Assembly: GCF_002258215.1 (NCBI RefSeq)
Contig: NZ_NEFY01000015.1
Span: forward strand, 1-58,995
Length of the DNA stretch: 58,995 bases
Source of the DNA: Marinobacter vinifirmus
Lineage (GTDB): Bacteria > Pseudomonadota > Gammaproteobacteria > Pseudomonadales > Oleiphilaceae
Direction of reading: 5' to 3'
In this document: positions 34,135 through 42,169 of the stretch, one piece after another
Numbering within the stretch: the first letter of the stretch is position 1
Layout: each line of letters begins with the position of its first letter
Notes under the pieces: model-generated
What the model was told of the DNA's origin: nothing
What the model saw: the letters and a program-made list of their open reading frames with translations, nothing else
The model's database searches: none
Position numbers and translations under genes: made by a program

Positions 34135-34160
34135 AAAAAACCCGCCGAGGCGGGTTTTTT
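34135..34160. terminator. Bidirectional terminator between rnt and the acyl-CoA reductase gene
   Basis: Six A (34135-34140), arms CCCGCC and GGCGGG (34141-34146, 34149-34154) and six T (34155-34160). It works for both convergent genes and is 13 bp past the rnt stop and 16 bp past the reductase stop. Confidence 0.95.
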
Positions 34161-34176
34161 CATGGCGGGCATACTG

Positions 34177-36162
34177 TTACCAGTGCACGCCCCGCATGAT
34201 GGCGGCAAAGGCCACCTGCTCGGTGGACACCTTCGGCTTCTCTCCGGAATTGCTGCCTGCTGCGGCGGGCGAATCCGGGAACATCCGGTAACCGGTGTTC
34301 ATGATGATCTCGCCCATTTTCGGCGTCAGAGAATGCAGCACCGAAGCAAACACACCCAGGCGAGTAGCAATGCGCTTGGGCCGGTAAACGATGGCATCTG
34401 CCACCATCTGCGCGGCTTCGTCCGGCGTCAGCGTGGGGACTGAATCGTAGATCTTGGTCGGCGCAATCATCGGCGTTTTCACCAGCGGCATATTGATGGT
34501 GGTGAACGTAACGTTGCGGTCTGACCACTCGGCCGCGGCGCAACGGCTGAAGGCATCCAGCGCAGACTTCGACGCCACGTAGGCGGAGAAGCGGGGCGCA
34601 TTGGTCAGCACACCGATGGAAGAGATATTCACCATGTGCCCGCGACGGCGCTCCAGCATGCCCGGCGCAAAGCCCATGATCAGGCGCACAGATCCGAAAT
34701 AGTTCAGCTGCATGGTACGCTCGAAATCGTGGAAGCGGTCAAACGACAACGCCAGTGAGCGACGGATAGAACGACCGGCGTTGTTCACCAGCACGTCCAC
34801 CTGGCCGTGGTTATCCAGCACGGTTTTCACAAAGCGGTCGCAGTCTTCCATGTCGGAGAAGTCGCACTGGTAGGCGTGCACGTTTCCACCCTTGGCCTCC
34901 AGCTGGCCGGCCACTTCATCCAGGGTTTCCTTGGTGCGGGCACCAATCACCAGAATAGCGCCGGCCTCGGCCAGCTTCTCTGCGGTCGCCAGGCCAATAC
35001 CGGAGGTTGCGCCTGTCACCACGCACACCTTGCCTTCCACCGTACCTTTCAGGGTGCGATCCTTGAACAGGTCCGGGTCCAGGTGGCGCTCCCAGTAGTC
35101 CCAGATAACCGGGGCGTAGTCCGGCAGGCGCGGCACTTCAATTCCGGAGCCCTTCAGCACGCGCTCCAGTTCCCGGGTATCAAAACGGGTCGGGTAGTTG
35201 ATGAACGACATCACCGATGCCGGAATGCCCAGATCCTCCAGCACCGCACCGGTAATACGCTTCACCGGAGGCAGGTTCTTGATGCTCTGGCGGATAAACG
35301 GCGGAATAAAGCCGAACATCCGGGAGTCGATGCGCATGCCCATACGCGGAGCATGGCCGGCTTCGCAGAAGATATTGAGAATCTCGCCCACTTTGTACGG
35401 ATCAGAATCGACCAGGTGGAAACAATTGCCGTCTTCACCGTCCAGGTGGGCAATGTGATCGAGGGCATTCGCCACAAAGTCCACCGGAACAATATTCAGG
35501 CGGCCGCCTTCGATGCCGACCGTCGGGAGCCATTGCGGCAGCGCGTGGCGGATCTTCTGAATCATTTTGAAGAAGTAGTATGGCCCGTCGATCTTGTCCA
35601 TTTCGCCGGTTTTGGAATGGCCGACCACCATGCCGGGGCGGTAGATACGGAACGGCACCTTGCACTCTTCACGCACCACTTTCTCGGATTCGTGCTTGGT
35701 GCGCAGGTACGGATGATCCAGCTTTTCCGCTTCTTCAAACATATCTTCGCGGAAAATACCCTTGAACAGGCCGGCAGCGGCAATCGACGAAGCGTGGTGG
35801 AAATGCTTTGCGCCCATGGCTTCGGCAGCCTGAACAGCAGCCCGGGTGCCTTCAATATTGGTTGCTGCCTGGGCCTCTTCATCGGCGCTCATGTCGTACA
35901 CAGCGGCCAGGTGGAAGAAGTGATCAACATTCCCCTTCAGGGCTTTCATGGCCTTGGCATCAATGCCGAGATTCTTGCTGGTGAGGTCGCCGATAACCGC
36001 CTTTACCCGGCTGTCATCCACACCCCAGCGCTCGCGCAGCTCTGCCAGCTTGTCCTGCGACTGCTCGCGCACCAGAACGTGTACGGTACCGCCCCGGGCC
36101 AGCAGTTTTTCTACCAGAAAACGACCGATAAAACCGGTGCCGCCTGTCAGGAAATAATTCAT
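34177..36162 (-). CDS. Fatty acyl-CoA/ACP reductase forming fatty alcohols (two-domain FAR)
   Basis: The 661-residue protein reduces fatty acyl thioesters through the aldehyde to the alcohol with NADPH, supplying alcohol for wax esters. The N-terminal extended SDR domain starts MNYFLTGGTGFIGRFL with catalytic YLRTK. The C-terminal classical SDR domain starts near residue 371 with VVTGATSGIGLA and has catalytic YVASK. Length and sequence agree, from memory, with Marinobacter Maqu_2507, the bacterial four-electron acyl reductase. It is transcribed alone. Its upstream region carries an inverted repeat and two copies of a 16-bp palindrome-like motif. Confidence 0.95.
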   Translation of the reverse strand: MNYFLTGGTGFIGRFLVEKLLARGGTVHVLVREQSQDKLAELRERWGVDDSRVKAVIGDLTSKNLGIDAKAMKALKGNVDHFFHLAAVYDMSADEEAQAATNIEGTRAAVQAAEAMGAKHFHHASSIAAAGLFKGIFREDMFEEAEKLDHPYLRTKHESEKVVREECKVPFRIYRPGMVVGHSKTGEMDKIDGPYYFFKMIQKIRHALPQWLPTVGIEGGRLNIVPVDFVANALDHIAHLDGEDGNCFHLVDSDPYKVGEILNIFCEAGHAPRMGMRIDSRMFGFIPPFIRQSIKNLPPVKRITGAVLEDLGIPASVMSFINYPTRFDTRELERVLKGSGIEVPRLPDYAPVIWDYWERHLDPDLFKDRTLKGTVEGKVCVVTGATSGIGLATAEKLAEAGAILVIGARTKETLDEVAGQLEAKGGNVHAYQCDFSDMEDCDRFVKTVLDNHGQVDVLVNNAGRSIRRSLALSFDRFHDFERTMQLNYFGSVRLIMGFAPGMLERRRGHMVNISSIGVLTNAPRFSAYVASKSALDAFSRCAAAEWSDRNVTFTTINMPLVKTPMIAPTKIYDSVPTLTPDEAAQMVADAIVYRPKRIATRLGVFASVLHSLTPKMGEIIMNTGYRMFPDSPAAAGSNSGEKPKVSTEQVAFAAIMRGVHW

Positions 36163-36214
36163 AAATACTCCATCCTGCCTGTTGCTCTGTTATTGTCTGT
36201 TCACCAACGAACCA

Positions 36215-36230
36215 TAAGACCAAAGTCTTA
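36215..36230. promoter_or_regulatory. Inverted repeat upstream of the acyl-CoA reductase gene
   Basis: TAAGAC-CAAA-GTCTTA, perfect 6-bp arms, 52 bp upstream of the reductase ATG. Size and position fit an operator in the promoter or leader. The cognate regulator is not identifiable. Confidence 0.5.
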
Positions 36231-36288
36231 GCCTTGTTCCATTCGCGGGCATTCTACTTATTTGCAACCTTCATGTATCGAACTTTTT

Positions 36289-36304
36289 TAGAGCTTTTAC
36301 TCTG
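36289..36304. promoter_or_regulatory. Repeated operator-like motif, copy 1
   Basis: TAGAGCTTTTACTCTG, a near-palindrome (AGAG...CTCT) repeated with 2 changes at 36322-36337. Start-to-start distance is 33 bp, about three helical turns, so both copies would face the same side of DNA. Confidence 0.5.
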
Positions 36305-36321
36305 TAACCCTTTGTTTTTAA

Positions 36322-36337
36322 TAGAGCTATTACTCTA
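36322..36337. promoter_or_regulatory. Repeated operator-like motif, copy 2
   Basis: TAGAGCTATTACTCTA, the more symmetric copy of the motif at 36289-36304. Both lie 127-175 bp upstream of the reductase start and about 200-250 bp upstream of the 99-residue gene on the other strand, so either gene could be the target. Confidence 0.5.
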
Positions 36338-36538
36338 AAAACCGGCAGCCCCGCTCGGGGAATGTCCGGAATACCGACACACCAGCTTTTCAGACTAGCA
36401 CAGGATTTGGTCGCTGGCGTCGCAACAGCCGGGTTACCAACGGGCAATGCAAGCAGCCGGCAGCAATGCGATAATCAGGAACTTCCAGCGCATCGGCGCA
36501 TCCAATCACATCAATCTACCAAGGTTTAGCCAAACAGC

Positions 36539-36838
36539 ATGCAGAACGACAGCCCCAACACCGAACGCTACATCGCCATTGCCCGTGCCTGCCTCAAGGC
36601 CATCAACGATACCGCCGCCAACAGTGGCAGCCGGGAAGAGAAAATCGATGCCGTATACCAGGCCATCGACAAGGCGTTCCAGGCCGAGTTTGCAGAGTAC
36701 CGCCAAGCCACCGCGATTATGGCCACCGTACTCGAACGGATTGCCACCGGTGACCTGGATGCTGAAAAAGCTGCCAGCCTGGCCCGGAAAACCCTGGCCC
36801 AGCAGCCGGCGAACACCAAAACTGGTCAGATGCACTGA
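36539..36838 (+). CDS. Hypothetical 99-residue protein
   Basis: A small helical, Ala-rich, soluble-looking protein (MQNDSPNTERYIAIARACLK...) with no motif I recognise. It has ordinary backbone codon use and lies 49 bp upstream of the M16 protease gene on the same strand, so cotranscription is likely. The start ATG at 36539 has no strong Shine-Dalgarno. A longer overlapping frame (36447-36878) is rejected because its composition is Pro/Arg/Ser-rich, typical of a shadow frame. Confidence 0.6.
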   Translation: MQNDSPNTERYIAIARACLKAINDTAANSGSREEKIDAVYQAIDKAFQAEFAEYRQATAIMATVLERIATGDLDAEKAASLARKTLAQQPANTKTGQMH

Positions 36839-36887
36839 CCCCGGATTTCCCGCTGCACTTTCGTCCATAGCACAGTAAAGAGGCCCC

Positions 36888-39728
36888 ATGACTGCCGAAC
36901 GTTCTCTGTTCCATAGACTGTTCCGTTTCCAGATCCTGGCCCTGTTTTTTCTGGGTTACCTGCTGCTCAGCCCCCTGGCGCTGGCCAGCGTATCGCCCGT
37001 TAAAAGCCCCAACGATCCGAACGAATACCGCTACCTGGAACTGGACAACGGCCTGAGAGTGGTACTGGCCTCAGACCCCGCCGCCGATAAAGCGGCCGCC
37101 TCCATGAATGTCGCAGTGGGCAGCGGCAACGATCCGAAAGACCGTGAGGGTCTCGCCCATTTTCTGGAGCACATGCTGTTTCTGGGTACCGAAAAATATC
37201 CGGACCCGGGCGAATACCAGCAGTTCATCCGCAGCCACGGCGGCAGCCACAACGCCTTCACCGCCTTTGCAGACACCAACTACTTCTTCGACGTGGAAGG
37301 AGAATTCCTGGAACCGGCACTGGACCGCTTTGCCCAGCAGTTCTCCCACCCGCTGTTTACCGCGGAGCTGGTGGACCGGGAACGCAACGCGGTGCACTCC
37401 GAATACAGCGCCAAGCTGAAAGAAGACGGCCGGCGCCTGCTGTCAGTACGCAAGGCCGCCGGCAACCCGGACCATGCCTTCAGCCAGTTCGCCGTAGGCA
37501 ACCTGAGCACCCTGGAAAACACCGACGACAACCCCCTGCGGCCAGACCTGATCGAGTTCTGGGAGCAAAACTACTCTGCCAACATCATGACCCTGGCGGT
37601 GTATGGTCCCCAGCCGCTGGACGAGCTGGAAACCATGGTTCGCGAGCGTTTTTCCGCCATCGCAAATCGCAGCCTGACAGCCAGGACCCACCCGGAACCG
37701 CTTTATGACCTGGCGCAGCTGCCGGAAAAAGTCACCGCCCAGACCCTCAAAGACAGCCGCAACATGACCCTGTCTTTCCCGATTCCGTCGCAACGGGATA
37801 ACTACCAGACCAAGCCCGCTTCCTACGTGGCCAACCTGCTCGGCCATGAAGGCCACGGCAGCCTGTTTGATGTGCTCAAGCGAGCCGGGCTGGTGGAAAG
37901 CCTGTCTGCCGGATTAGGCATGGACACCGGCGAACACGCCACCCTGGACCTCAGCATGTCACTGACCCGGGAAGGCCTGGCCCGGCAGGATGACATCCTG
38001 GCCCTGAGCTTTCGCTATATCGACAAGGTTCGCGACAAGGGCGTTACTGAAAACCGCTTTGATGAAATGAAACAGCTGGCAGTGATCGACTTCCGTTTCC
38101 GGGAACGCAGTGAACCCATGAGGGAAGCCATGCGCCTGTCCAGCTTGCTGCGGGATTACCCGCCCCGGGATATTCTGAGCGCACCCTGGCTGATGGAACG
38201 CTACGCGCCTGAACAGTACCAGGCCATCCTGGATCGCCTGACGCCGGACAACCTGATGGTATGGGTATCTGCCCCGGCCCAGCCGGAAGGCACGCCCCTG
38301 TTCACCAACTGGTATGAAACCCCGTGGCAGCGTGAGCCGCTCACCGTACCCGAAACCACCGATAACCAACTGGCGGCACAGCTGGCCTTGCCCGCCGCCA
38401 ACCCCTTTGTACCGGAGAACCTCGACCTGGTAGCCGGCAACACCATGGAACATCCGGTAAAACTGGGCGAGCTGGACGGGCTGGATATCTGGTACGCCCG
38501 GGACACCCGGTTCAATACCCCGAAGGCCAACGTATTTATCAGCCTGCGCACACCCGCTGCCCGGGCCTCCGCCCGCAGTGAGGTGCTAAGCCAGCTTCTG
38601 GTGGATGCCATCAACACCAACCTCAACGCCTGGGCCTACTACGCCAGCCTGGCAGGGCTGGATTACAGCGTGTACCCGCACCTGCGGGGCATCACCATCC
38701 GCGTGGGCGGATATAACGACAAACTGCACAAGCTGGTGAACCGGATCCTGCTGGAGTTTTCCGACCCGCAGTTCACCACCCAGCGATTCAACATCGCTCG
38801 CCAGCAGCTGATGGATGGCCTGGAAAACAAGGCCAAGGACCGCCCTGTGCAGCAAACCTCTGAATTCATCCAGACCGCGCTGATTGATGGCACCTATCCG
38901 GTGGCAGACAAACTGGCAGCTGCCAGGGAAGTCACGCTGGATGAACTCAAAGCCTTCGGCCGGGAACTGGTGCGCCAGACGGACCCGGTGATGCTGGCCC
39001 ACGGCAATCTGACCGAAGCCTCGGCCCTGAACCTGGCGCGGCAGGTAAAAGCCATGGTACTGGACGGCCGGGAACGCACAACGGTGGAGCGCTCCAACAT
39101 CCGCCAGCTACCGGAAGGCCAGACCCGGGCTGTGCTGGATGTTGCCCACCAGGACACCGGCTACACCCTGTACCTGCAGGGCAACGATACCTCTTATGAA
39201 GAGCGGGCCCGCTTCCGCCTGCTGGCACAGATTGTCAGCAGCCCCTTCTATGAAGAGATCCGCACCACCCGCCAGCTCGGCTACATCGTGTACGCCACCG
39301 CCTTTGAAATGCTGGAAACACCGGCCCTTGGCCTGGTGGTGCAATCACCGGAAGCGGATGCACAAGCCATTGACCAGGCGGTACAGGTGTTTTCAGCAGA
39401 ATTTGAAGGCCAACTGACTGAACTGGACGACAACCGCCTGAACCGGGAAAAGCAGGCGGTAATCAGCCAGTTGCTGCAGCAGGATCGCCAGCTGGCTGAA
39501 GTCTCTGGCCGCTACTGGCGCGAAATCGACCGTAATAACGAAGACTTCGACAGCCGGGAGCAACTGGCGGAAGCCATTCGGAAGGTAACTCTGGAAGACC
39601 TGCAGCAAACCTACCGCAAGACCCTGCTTGATCGGGAGCGCGCACTGATGGTCGTTACCGGCAAAGACGGCGAGAACCAGAGGCAGATCCTGGAACAACT
39701 GCGTAAGCGGGGGCCTGTGGCCCCTTGA
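36888..39728 (+). CDS. Large M16 family zinc metalloprotease (insulinase/pitrilysin type)
   Basis: A 946-residue periplasmic protease with a signal peptide (hydrophobic 14-34, cleavage near ALA-S). It has the inverted zinc motif HFLEH (H91, E94, H95) and the downstream glutamate in ERNAVHSEY, then the M16 middle and C-terminal domains. The organisation resembles E. coli PtrA, though that one is associated with recBCD while this one stands before a tRNA gene. ATG at 36888 follows AAAGAGGCCCC. Confidence 0.94.
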   Translation: MTAERSLFHRLFRFQILALFFLGYLLLSPLALASVSPVKSPNDPNEYRYLELDNGLRVVLASDPAADKAAASMNVAVGSGNDPKDREGLAHFLEHMLFLGTEKYPDPGEYQQFIRSHGGSHNAFTAFADTNYFFDVEGEFLEPALDRFAQQFSHPLFTAELVDRERNAVHSEYSAKLKEDGRRLLSVRKAAGNPDHAFSQFAVGNLSTLENTDDNPLRPDLIEFWEQNYSANIMTLAVYGPQPLDELETMVRERFSAIANRSLTARTHPEPLYDLAQLPEKVTAQTLKDSRNMTLSFPIPSQRDNYQTKPASYVANLLGHEGHGSLFDVLKRAGLVESLSAGLGMDTGEHATLDLSMSLTREGLARQDDILALSFRYIDKVRDKGVTENRFDEMKQLAVIDFRFRERSEPMREAMRLSSLLRDYPPRDILSAPWLMERYAPEQYQAILDRLTPDNLMVWVSAPAQPEGTPLFTNWYETPWQREPLTVPETTDNQLAAQLALPAANPFVPENLDLVAGNTMEHPVKLGELDGLDIWYARDTRFNTPKANVFISLRTPAARASARSEVLSQLLVDAINTNLNAWAYYASLAGLDYSVYPHLRGITIRVGGYNDKLHKLVNRILLEFSDPQFTTQRFNIARQQLMDGLENKAKDRPVQQTSEFIQTALIDGTYPVADKLAAAREVTLDELKAFGRELVRQTDPVMLAHGNLTEASALNLARQVKAMVLDGRERTTVERSNIRQLPEGQTRAVLDVAHQDTGYTLYLQGNDTSYEERARFRLLAQIVSSPFYEEIRTTRQLGYIVYATAFEMLETPALGLVVQSPEADAQAIDQAVQVFSAEFEGQLTELDDNRLNREKQAVISQLLQQDRQLAEVSGRYWREIDRNNEDFDSREQLAEAIRKVTLEDLQQTYRKTLLDRERALMVVTGKDGENQRQILEQLRKRGPVAP

Positions 39729-39770
39729 GCCACAAGCCCTTGCCCGCTATCATACCGCCTCTTCTGAAAT

Positions 39771-39847
39771 GCCCCCGTAGCTCATCTGGATAGAGCGATC
39801 CCCTCCTAAGGGATAGGTAGCAGGTTCGAGTCCTGCCGGGGGCACCA
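39771..39847 (+). tRNA. tRNA-Arg (anticodon CCT), with encoded CCA
   Basis: A 77-base cloverleaf. The acceptor arms GCCCCCG / CGGGGGC are at 39771-39777 and 39837-39843, with the CCA end at 39845-39847. The anticodon stem ATCCC/GGGAT (39798-39802, 39810-39814) encloses the loop CTCCTAA, anticodon CCT at 39805-39807, reading AGG. The T loop TTCGAGTC is present. An integrase gene follows 191 bp downstream, so the 3' half is the likely attachment site. Confidence 0.97.
39820..39847. other. Probable attL core in the 3' end of tRNA-Arg
   Basis: P4-type integrases usually recombine in the T-arm/acceptor end of a tRNA and rebuild its 3' end. The integrase directly downstream in the same direction and the drop in GC after the tRNA support this. 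Exact core limits cannot be set because the partner copy (attR) is outside the window. Confidence 0.6.
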
Positions 39848-39860
39848 GCCACCCTTCCGC

Positions 39861-39872
39861 ATCGATCCACAA
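39861..39872 (+). repeat. 12-bp direct repeat near attL, copy 1
   Basis: ATCGATCCACAA, repeated identically at 39923-39934, 62 bp apart, between the tRNA and the integrase gene. Such repeats often are integrase arm-type sites. Confidence 0.55.
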
Positions 39873-39922
39873 AAACCCCAATCGACTGTTTTAAAAGCCA
39901 TTTATTTAAAATCGGCGTCCTT

Positions 39923-39934
39923 ATCGATCCACAA
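39923..39934 (+). repeat. 12-bp direct repeat near attL, copy 2
   Basis: Exact copy of 39861-39872. A further inverted pair, GGGGGTAC (39960-39967) and GTACCCCC (40011-40018), follows and may belong to the same recombination or integrase-promoter control region. Confidence 0.55.
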
Positions 39935-40038
39935 CATTCCGCCCTAATCTACATATTCTGGGGGTACATCTGGGGTGCAAACTGAAGTACTCCCCGTTAT
40001 AGTAGATTTTGTACCCCCAAAAGAGCTCAAGATCTGTC

Positions 40039-41265
40039 ATGTCCAGGCCTATAAACCTCCTGACCGACAAAAAAATCCAATCCGCCAAGTTCGAGAAATT
40101 CGGCAAGAGAACCAAGCTTACCGATGGCGCCGGACTTTATCTGGACATACAGCCGTCCGGGAAGTACTGGAGGATGAAGTACCGATTTGGCGGCAAGGAA
40201 AAAACACTAGCACTCGGCGTTTACCCCGATGTCTCGCTGAAACTGGCGCGGGAGCGTCGAACGGTGGCTCGGGAGCAGATTGCCGACGGCATTGACCCAA
40301 ATGAAGTCAGAAAAGAGCAGAAGGCGGTCCTGAAAGAGCAGGCGGACACCTTCAAGGCTGTCGCAGAAGACTGGCTCAAACTGAAGAAAGGAGAACTTGC
40401 TGACAGTACCCTGGAGGTTGCGAAGAGAAGGCTCGAAACATGGGCTTTCCCTAAACTGGGCCATTTACCGATCAGGGAAATCAAAGCCTCCACTGTCATG
40501 GAGACGTTGAGACCCATTGAAGACCAAGGTAAGCACGAGACCGCGCACCGAATCCGGCAACGCATTGGCGAGATCTTTCGCTTTGCAGTAGCAGCAGATC
40601 GTGCCGAGATTGACCCCACAGCAACGCTGAGAGGTCAACTCAAAACCATCCCCACCAGACACCGTTCTGCCATCACTAATCCCGAGGAACTGGGCAAGCT
40701 ACTGAAAGCCATCGATGCCTATGGAGGACATGCAACAACCAGAGCGGCCTTGAAGCTCGCACCTATGCTATTTCTTCGACCGGGCGAACTACGGAACGCG
40801 GAATGGATCGAGATCAATATAGACAATGCCACCTGGATCGTTCCTGGCCAACGCATGAAAGGCACTCAGAAGGCCAAGAGAACAGGACAAGTGCCTGACC
40901 ATATCGTGCCCCTGTCAACGCAGGCAGCAGCCATTCTGAAGGAACTCAAATCCCTCACGGGTCACCAAAGTCTCGTGTTCGAATCCGTTAAACGGGGCCG
41001 GCCGCTGTCCGAGAACACTATCAACGTGGCACTCAAGTCGATGGGTTACGATGGTTCCACCATGGTCGGTCATGGGTTTCGAGCGACCGCATCGACACTC
41101 TTGCATGAACTTGGCTGGCCACCAGAGATAATTGAGCTCCAGCTGGCTCATAAGCAACGAAACCAGGTAGCAGCAGCCTACAACCGCTCTGCGCGCCTTG
41201 AAGATCGGAAGACTATGATGCAGGAATGGGCCGATTACCTAGACCGAACCAGGAAGTCCGAATAA
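40039..41265 (+). CDS. P4-type tyrosine site-specific integrase
   Basis: The 408-residue protein has the N-terminal arm-binding domain of P4/phage-like integrases (LTDKKIQSAKF... TDGAGLYLDIQPSG). The central SAM-like domain and the catalytic domain carry R (LRPGELRNAEW), H-x2-R (GHGFRATASTLL), H (QLAHKQRN) and the tyrosine in VAAAYNRSAR. The frame opens at 40009, but ATG 40039 (MSRPINLLTDKK) is the family start. It is adjacent to tRNA-Arg and transcribed away from it, the classic start of an integrative island. Confidence 0.96.
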   Translation: MSRPINLLTDKKIQSAKFEKFGKRTKLTDGAGLYLDIQPSGKYWRMKYRFGGKEKTLALGVYPDVSLKLARERRTVAREQIADGIDPNEVRKEQKAVLKEQADTFKAVAEDWLKLKKGELADSTLEVAKRRLETWAFPKLGHLPIREIKASTVMETLRPIEDQGKHETAHRIRQRIGEIFRFAVAADRAEIDPTATLRGQLKTIPTRHRSAITNPEELGKLLKAIDAYGGHATTRAALKLAPMLFLRPGELRNAEWIEINIDNATWIVPGQRMKGTQKAKRTGQVPDHIVPLSTQAAAILKELKSLTGHQSLVFESVKRGRPLSENTINVALKSMGYDGSTMVGHGFRATASTLLHELGWPPEIIELQLAHKQRNQVAAAYNRSARLEDRKTMMQEWADYLDRTRKSE

Positions 41266-41290
41266 TTACCTGCGCCTCCTAAGCCTCAAC

Positions 41291-42103
41291 TCAAATATGG
41301 CGAGCACTCTCGCCAAATTGACCGAGAAGCTCATTCCACGCATCGGCTAGAGGCTTCACGCTAGCTGATGAGCCCGACGAAGATGAAAATGCAATCAAGC
41401 TTTCTATTCCGTCGCCTTGATCAATATTAATCTGGACATCGAGATCATCCACATCACATTCAATGATTGCGCTTAGCAACTTCTCGAAGGCAGCTAGCCG
41501 AGCCAGCCTCCTATCGAAGCTCTCCTCCCGTCGGGATAGTTCAATGCCGGCAGCCTTCAGCTCGCCTTCCCTTTCCCTCAATTTCTTGGAACCCTCTTTT
41601 ATCTTTTGACGCTGCCGTTTCAGGGCAACGCTCTCTCCCTTTCTGACTGCATCCTCATCGGTTATAAGCTCCTCAACCACGGTTGATTCACGCTGTCTGG
41701 TTGCTCGAGACATTGCCGCCAACTTGACACAGATGGACTCCCTCAAATCCAGGCGCTTGATTAGCCTTCCCTCCTTATTTCGGACCCTGCTTGCCCGCTG
41801 CTGCCTAACCGACTCTAGGAGTAATCGGTAACGTAGTTTGCCAGCGTCTGACCCTTGCAACCCCAGGACCATTTCTACCAGCTGCTGCCTTCGCGGCATT
41901 CCTGCTGCGGACCTTCTGCGGTTATCAGTTGGAAGGGGCACATTGTTTTTCTGCAGGTGCTCAATCGCAAAATCCACGAGCCCTTCCTTTTGAAGACGAT
42001 CAGCCCACTTCTCAACCTTTGACCTCAACTGGCACTCCATCTCATCTGAAAATAAAACCCACTTACTTTTCTGTCGCTCAACTATCAAACTATCACATGC
42101 CAA
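41291..42103 (-). CDS. Unrecognised coiled-coil protein
   Basis: A hydrophilic 270-residue protein rich in Arg, Glu and Leu, with probable coiled coil over about 155-215 (KRQRQKIKEGSKKLREREGE) and an acidic tail. No family recognised. The segment around RESICVKLAAMSRATRQRES might be a helical DNA-binding element, but this is weak. The listed start is TTG; an ATG at 42040 (MECQLRSK) is an alternative. It is divergent from the next gene, and CAAACGTT repeats cover its start. It could be a KfrA-like DNA-binding protein in general style only. Confidence 0.55.
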   Translation of the reverse strand: MACDSLIVERQKSKWVLFSDEMECQLRSKVEKWADRLQKEGLVDFAIEHLQKNNVPLPTDNRRRSAAGMPRRQQLVEMVLGLQGSDAGKLRYRLLLESVRQQRASRVRNKEGRLIKRLDLRESICVKLAAMSRATRQRESTVVEELITDEDAVRKGESVALKRQRQKIKEGSKKLREREGELKAAGIELSRREESFDRRLARLAAFEKLLSAIIECDVDDLDVQINIDQGDGIESLIAFSSSSGSSASVKPLADAWNELLGQFGESARHI

Positions 42104-42119
42104 ACGTTGTGCAAACGTT
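42101..42119. promoter_or_regulatory. Direct repeats CAAACGTT in the divergent promoter
   Basis: Two exact copies (42101-42108 and 42112-42119) spaced 11 bp, one helical turn, at the start of the minus-strand coiled-coil gene. This fits tandem binding of a regulator. Confidence 0.5.
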
Positions 42120-42131
42120 ATGTTTCACGAG

Positions 42132-42157
42132 TACTATATATGGTACCTACTATATAT
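42132..42157. promoter_or_regulatory. Direct repeats TACTATATAT in the divergent promoter
   Basis: Two exact 10-bp copies (42132-42141, 42148-42157) 16 bp apart in a very AT-rich spacer. They may hold overlapping -10 regions or an operator for the divergent pair. Confidence 0.45.
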
Positions 42158-42169
42158 ATTGAGTTCAGC

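Larger units (their letters stand above)
36163..36538. other. Intergenic region between the acyl-CoA reductase and the 99-residue gene
   Basis: A 376-bp divergent spacer. It is AT-rich around 36250-36340 and holds the three operator-like elements listed separately. No open frame in it looks coding. Confidence 0.7.
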
